Part shown: positions 60,288-64,000 of the stretch, in pieces
Numbering within the stretch: the stretch's first letter is position 1
How the letters are laid out: every line of letters begins with the position of its first letter
The notes under the pieces: model-generated
What the model was told of the DNA's origin: nothing
The model's database searches: none
What the model saw: only the letters and a program-made list of their open reading frames with translations
Made by a program: the position numbers and the translations under genes
Assembly (NCBI GenBank): GCA_964492715.1
Contig: CAZBLK010000012.1
Location: 21,619-85,618 of the forward strand
From: CAZBLK01 sp964492715
GTDB taxonomy: Bacteria; Bacillota; Clostridia; Lachnospirales; WRBF01
Reading direction: 5' to 3'
Length of the DNA stretch: 64,000 nucleotides

Positions 60288-60455
60288 CTACCTTCCATTT
60301 TGAGAAAGCCAAATATTAAGCGCCTTGTTCAGCTTTAACAAAACCTTAATAAACAAAACAAGCCCTACAACTACTCCAATAAGAAGCCCGGTGTTTACTA
60401 ATTGAAATACCAGTGAAACAATATACATATTTGAAGGACCCCCTAATGAATACAT
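60288..60455 (-). CDS. 55-residue single-span membrane protein
   Basis: ATG 60455 is preceded by GGGGAG at 5 bp. The peptide begins MYSLGGPSNMY, has one hydrophobic helix (about residues 11-38, LVNTGLLIGVVVGLVLFIKV) and a basic tail (LLKLNKALNIWLSQNGR). It starts 14 bp after the TPR gene and ends just before the operon terminator. No family recognised. Position suggests it anchors or partners the TPR/Hsp70-VWA proteins (inference). Confidence 0.72.
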   Translation of the reverse strand: MYSLGGPSNMYIVSLVFQLVNTGLLIGVVVGLVLFIKVLLKLNKALNIWLSQNGR

Positions 60456-60469
60456 AAAACTCCCCTCAT

Positions 60470-61639
60470 TTACAAAACTGCCGTTTCTCTATGCCGCTTT
60501 TTAAACCCTTTTAAAATTTTGTTCAGCGTGTCACGATATTCTTTCAAGTTCCCCTGTGCCTTTTTAATTCGTGCGCTTTCAAGGGCAGCGTGCTCGTTTT
60601 CTGGTGCAAGCGCAACAGCCATTGCAATTGCACTTGCCGCCCTTGACAAATCGTAGTCCATGCGGTGGTACTTTGCAAGTGTAATCCAAAGAGTAGGCTC
60701 GTCACGGTTGTAAAAAATAGCACGCTCAATGCACTTTATAGCAGCAGGTACATTGTTTGAAACGGCGTAAACTTCGGCTTGCTTTTTGTAAAAGCTCGAG
60801 TCACGGGTTTTGACATTTTCCAAAGCTTCAAGCGCCCTGTCGTATTGCCTAAGCCGCACGTGTACATCTGCAATTCTGTAAACGTAGTAAGCATCATCTT
60901 TAAGTGCATACGCATTTTCAAAGCACTTCATTGAGTAGCGTATGTTGCCAGCTTCAAGGTTTAGTTCCCCATGCAAAAATTGAATGTCGGCATTTTGCGG
61001 CTCTAAAGCTTCCGCCTTTTTAAGCGTTAAAAGCGCCTTTTCAAAGTCTTTGCTATAAATTGCAGCTTCGGCAAGGTTTAAAACAATAGTAATGTTTTCC
61101 GCTTCAAGCTTAAACGCACGTTCCAAAAAGCCAACAGCTTCTTCAAACTGCGAAAGCTGCATAAGGGCAATTGCTGTGTTGTTTAAAAGCTGAACGTTTT
61201 CAGTGTGGAAAAGTGCCTTTTTGTAAAAAATAACAGCACGCTCTGGGTCGCCGTTTTGAAACAAATAGTCCCCACGCTGTTTAAGGTGCTGCCATTCCAG
61301 TTCCTTTTCCCAAACCAAAAGCTTGCTTTTTATGCTAACAATTTGTATCTCGTCAAAATAATCTATAATAGAAAGAAACTGAACAAACCGTTCCGTAATG
61401 CTTTTGTTTTCAGAAATTTGTTTTAGCTTTGTCGCTAAAAACGCAAGGTCAAGTTCCTTTTTAACCCACGTAATAAACTCATCTGAGCAGAAGTCGTCTA
61501 CAGACTGCTGCCAGTACGTGTATGTGTGGAAAAGTGCTTCTTCAAAGGAGTATACATTTATGCCTGTCAGCTTAAATTTATACGGCATCTTTGGCTCTTT
61601 AGCTTGTGATATTGTTAAAATTAAAGGCGACGACGACAT
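60470..61639 (-). CDS. TPR repeat protein
   Basis: 389 residues. An N-terminal 125-residue helical part without recognised family is followed by about seven tetratricopeptide repeats (from about residue 120: DYLFQNGDPERAVIFYKKAL, AIALMQLSQFEEAVGFLERA and so on). TPRs bind other proteins; a frequent partner is the C-terminus of Hsp70. It lies downstream of an Hsp70-VWA gene. ATG 61639 has AAAGGAGG upstream; the longer frame from 61690 begins in a repeat. Confidence 0.85.
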   Translation of the reverse strand: MSSSPLILTISQAKEPKMPYKFKLTGINVYSFEEALFHTYTYWQQSVDDFCSDEFITWVKKELDLAFLATKLKQISENKSITERFVQFLSIIDYFDEIQIVSIKSKLLVWEKELEWQHLKQRGDYLFQNGDPERAVIFYKKALFHTENVQLLNNTAIALMQLSQFEEAVGFLERAFKLEAENITIVLNLAEAAIYSKDFEKALLTLKKAEALEPQNADIQFLHGELNLEAGNIRYSMKCFENAYALKDDAYYVYRIADVHVRLRQYDRALEALENVKTRDSSFYKKQAEVYAVSNNVPAAIKCIERAIFYNRDEPTLWITLAKYHRMDYDLSRAASAIAMAVALAPENEHAALESARIKKAQGNLKEYRDTLNKILKGFKKRHRETAVL

Positions 61640-61667
61640 TGTATACCTCCTTTCAGTGATGTAAAAA

Positions 61668-61725
61668 AAGACCTTGGGGCGCTGCCCCAAACCCCGCCAC
61701 TTTTGAAAAAGTGGGCAAAACTTTT
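61668..61725. repeat. Intergenic repeat family B between hsp70-VWA and TPR genes
   Basis: AAGACCTTGGGGCGCTGCC...CCACTTTT-GAA-AAAGTGG then CAAAACTTTTA. The fourth copy, again inside an apparent operon. Confidence 0.85.
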
Positions 61726-61733
61726 ATTATAAA

Positions 61734-63818
61734 CTACAATCTTACTAGTTCTGCTATGCTCATTGCTATATTGTCTAAAATATCAAAGAACCTATCGTTC
61801 AAATCATAATATTTTCCGCTAGGCTTTGTCAAAGGGTCATAAGCTTCTATGCTGTCCTTGTCTTTGCGTGCTACTACATAAGTAGTAACGTTACGCTTTG
61901 CAAGCATGTTGCAAATGTCGGCTACTTGCTTGCCGCTTTTTGTTGGAACGTGCGGCGGTGCGTCCGTTATTAAAATGAAAATAGTTTTTGTTCCGTTCGT
62001 GTCTATTTTGGCTGAATTTAACAATTCTATACCTGTTTCCAAAGCGTCAAGAGAAGACTCTGGAATGTCGCCGCCATAAGTTCTTGGAATGTTTTTAACT
62101 TGCTTTTGGAACTTTGCAATGTCGTCTGTAAAGTTGTACACGCTTGGTTTTTCACGCTCGTAAAGGTCGCCGAAGCCTATTAGCCCAAGTTTAAAGCTTG
62201 CGCCTTTGCCGCTTACAATGTTTGAAAACTCAATTGCTCTGTCCTTAACTCCGTTAATGTAAGTGTCCATGCTTCCAGTAGTGTCAATTAAGAACACAAT
62301 GTTTACATGCTCGCTTGAAACGCTCATCACGTTTTCACGTACAGGCGGTGCGGCAAACTTTGTTCTGTCGAACTCTGCTTTTTGGCTGCGCCCTGATGCA
62401 ATGTCTTTTACATAAACTTCAAAAAGGTTGTTTTCGTCAATGGCATAAGTAATTTCAAGCTGTGTTGTTCCAGTCAAGCCCGAAAGCATTACTGAACCGA
62501 TATACTTTTTGTCGCTTTCGTTTCCCTGCTCCCATTGGTACACGTCAACGTTTACAATTGACGAGCCTGACATGCTTGCAAAGTTTCTGTCCGAAAACTT
62601 GCTTGGAATTGGGCTACCCATTGGAATAATTGGAATTAGCCCACGCTCCATAGTAGCAACGTTTGTTACGGCTTGCGTGCCAAAAATTTGGCGTGTAATT
62701 TGGCCTACCTTAACATTCCTATTTGGAAGGTGAATTAAATAATTGTAAATTGCCGCACCCATAGCAACACTTTTTGCTGGGTCTGTCGCCCTGTACGGCT
62801 CTTTTATATACCCTGCAACCATGCGCTTAACCATTGGTATAAGCGTAGAGCCCCCTACAAGTATTACCTTTGAAATTTCGTCAGCTTGCTTGCCTGCACG
62901 TTTTAACGCTTCTTCAATTATTTCACGGCTTCGCTCCACATACTTCCTTATCATAGCCTCAAACTGCTCACGTGTAACTTCAAGCGACAAGTTTTTTGGC
63001 ACGCCGTCATGTATTAAAAGTGGATTAATGCGGATTGTAACTTTGTTTGTGCCCGAAAGCTTTTTCTTTGTTTGCTCTGCTTCTGCCTTTAGCTTTTGAA
63101 TAGTACGCTTACGCTCGGCGTTTTCCAAGCTGTCAATGTCAATGCCACTTTGCTCTTGAAATGTCTGCTTCATAAAACGAATTAACTCGTTGTCAAAGTC
63201 GTCACCACCAAGGTTCATGTCGCCCACGTCAGAAAGCTCTTGAAAAATGTCTTGTCCGTTTTCATCTTGTGTAACTTGCAGTACACAAGCGTCAAGCGTT
63301 CCGCCGCCAAGGTCGTACACCAAAAGCGTTTGGGCATAGCTTTGCCTGTAGCCGTACTCAATTGCCGACGCCAAAGGCTCGGACAAAAGGTAAACATTTT
63401 TAAACCCTGACATAAGCCCAGCTTGCTTTGTTGCAAAAATTTGGCGGTCATTAAAATAAGCAGGGTGCGTAATTACAACTTCGTCGAAATTTTCATTCGA
63501 CTGCTCCTCTGCTGCCTTTTTAAGCTTTTTTAAAATTTCTGCGCTAATTTCTTCAGGCGTTTTTTCAAACGCACCAATGTTAATTTTCTCGCTTTGCCCC
63601 ATGTGCCTTTTTACCGAAATAACGGTAGACTCTGGGTAAATAATCGCACCAGCCTTTGCTTCTGCGCCAACTGTAATTCCGTTTTCAGTAAAGCTGACAA
63701 CCGAAGGCAAAATTTCGTCCGTGCCGTCAACTCGTATAATGTCAACTCCGTCCGTCTTGTCATTGTACAAAACTGCAACCGAGTTTGTAGTGCCTAAATC
63801 TATACCTAAATAACTCAT
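61734..63818 (-). CDS. Hsp70 (DnaK-like) chaperone fused to a C-terminal VWA domain
   Basis: 694 residues. Residues 1-370 are a complete Hsp70 ATPase domain: GIDLGTTNS, VYDLGGGTLDA and VILVGGSTLIPMV. A substrate-binding beta domain follows (about 375-495). In place of the helical lid there is a von Willebrand A domain (505-694) with an intact MIDAS: Asp512-x-Thr-x-Ser516 (DTTGS), Thr in PRTYGGDIPES, and Asp in LITDAPPH. VWA domains bind partners through a metal ion. GGAGGG lies before the ATG. It is not the housekeeping DnaK. Operon with a TPR and a small membrane protein. Confidence 0.92.
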   Translation of the reverse strand: MSYLGIDLGTTNSVAVLYNDKTDGVDIIRVDGTDEILPSVVSFTENGITVGAEAKAGAIIYPESTVISVKRHMGQSEKINIGAFEKTPEEISAEILKKLKKAAEEQSNENFDEVVITHPAYFNDRQIFATKQAGLMSGFKNVYLLSEPLASAIEYGYRQSYAQTLLVYDLGGGTLDACVLQVTQDENGQDIFQELSDVGDMNLGGDDFDNELIRFMKQTFQEQSGIDIDSLENAERKRTIQKLKAEAEQTKKKLSGTNKVTIRINPLLIHDGVPKNLSLEVTREQFEAMIRKYVERSREIIEEALKRAGKQADEISKVILVGGSTLIPMVKRMVAGYIKEPYRATDPAKSVAMGAAIYNYLIHLPNRNVKVGQITRQIFGTQAVTNVATMERGLIPIIPMGSPIPSKFSDRNFASMSGSSIVNVDVYQWEQGNESDKKYIGSVMLSGLTGTTQLEITYAIDENNLFEVYVKDIASGRSQKAEFDRTKFAAPPVRENVMSVSSEHVNIVFLIDTTGSMDTYINGVKDRAIEFSNIVSGKGASFKLGLIGFGDLYEREKPSVYNFTDDIAKFQKQVKNIPRTYGGDIPESSLDALETGIELLNSAKIDTNGTKTIFILITDAPPHVPTKSGKQVADICNMLAKRNVTTYVVARKDKDSIEAYDPLTKPSGKYYDLNDRFFDILDNIAMSIAELVRL

Positions 63819-63863
63819 CTGTACACACCCTCCAAACTAGAAACTCCTCCACCCACAAAAAAC

Positions 63864-63917
63864 GGGTCAAGGGGCTGGCCCCTTGCGGGGGCTTGGGGGC
63901 AGCGCCCCCAAGGTCTT
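63864..63917. repeat. Intergenic repeat family A at the contig end
   Basis: GGGTCAAGGGGCTGGCCCC... double hairpin ending CCAAGGTCTT; upstream of the hsp70-VWA gene. Confidence 0.88.
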
Positions 63918-63931
63918 GTCTTTTACTGTGG

Positions 63932-64000
<69 letters not shown>

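Noticed and set aside
60470..63818. Is the Hsp70-VWA locus a phage-defence island?
   Set aside because: No nuclease, reverse transcriptase or other effector is seen nearby and neighbours are housekeeping genes; kept only as an uncharacterised system.

Overview
The window is one low-GC contig from an anaerobic, probably motile Gram-positive bacterium of the class Clostridia (Bacillota). Pointers are a complete Rnf complex, the WalR/WalK/WalH/WalI system, prs-pth-mfd gene order, lepA next to hemW, an ECF sigma/zinc anti-sigma pair, FliS, Firmicutes-type Shine-Dalgarno sites and consensus sigma-A promoters. The genus cannot be told from this sequence. The right end runs into a poly-G tract that looks like a sequencing or assembly artefact, so the last operon is cut off upstream.

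Left part (1-20 kb): a thioredoxin-like [2Fe-2S] protein, a DEAD-box RNA helicase with a long structured 5' leader, uppP, a class II aldolase, nfo, an SDR oxidoreductase, an aminotransferase, the wal operon, a lytic transglycosylase with a near-perfect promoter, a tyrosine phosphatase, a MarR-controlled heterodimeric ABC exporter and a GH13 amylase. Middle (20-47 kb): a CmpB-like membrane protein, a TSCPD protein, a membrane EAL protein with a degenerate GGDEF, a HExxH protein, fliS, ECF sigma/anti-sigma, prs, a DUF523 protein, pth, mfd, a SWIM-SNF2 helicase, malQ, glutathione peroxidase, a seven-gene ABC/two-component cluster, three tRNA genes and an orphan solute-binding lipoprotein. Right part (47-64 kb): the rnfCDGEAB operon headed by a kinase-like ATPase, a four-copy array of tiny membrane-peptide genes, two tandem YczE-like proteins, lepA, hemW, an S66 peptidase, and an operon of an Hsp70-VWA fusion, a TPR protein and an unlisted 55-residue membrane protein.

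The two most interesting loci are the array at 53.2-54.6 kb and the Hsp70-VWA operon at 60.3-63.8 kb. Each array unit of about 342 bp has its own promoter, a 34-residue single-span peptide gene whose Shine-Dalgarno sits in a GAAA hairpin, a 3' element complementary to its own 5' leader, a terminator, and a well-formed convergent promoter that would make an antisense RNA over the 3' end. This is the layout of a type I toxin-antitoxin system, here in four tandem copies. In the Hsp70-VWA operon a DnaK-like protein carries a von Willebrand A domain where the lid normally is.

The intergenic space is filled with short repeat families: G/C-rich double hairpins ending in CCAAGGTCTT (family A), a related CTTGGGG/ACTTTTGAAAAAGT element (B), long perfect hairpins (C), palindromes with TATAGCAATT ends, and one 160-bp MITE flanked by TA. 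Several sit inside operons (rnf, walR-walK, hsp70-TPR). Protein families were assigned by reading motifs; no database search was run.
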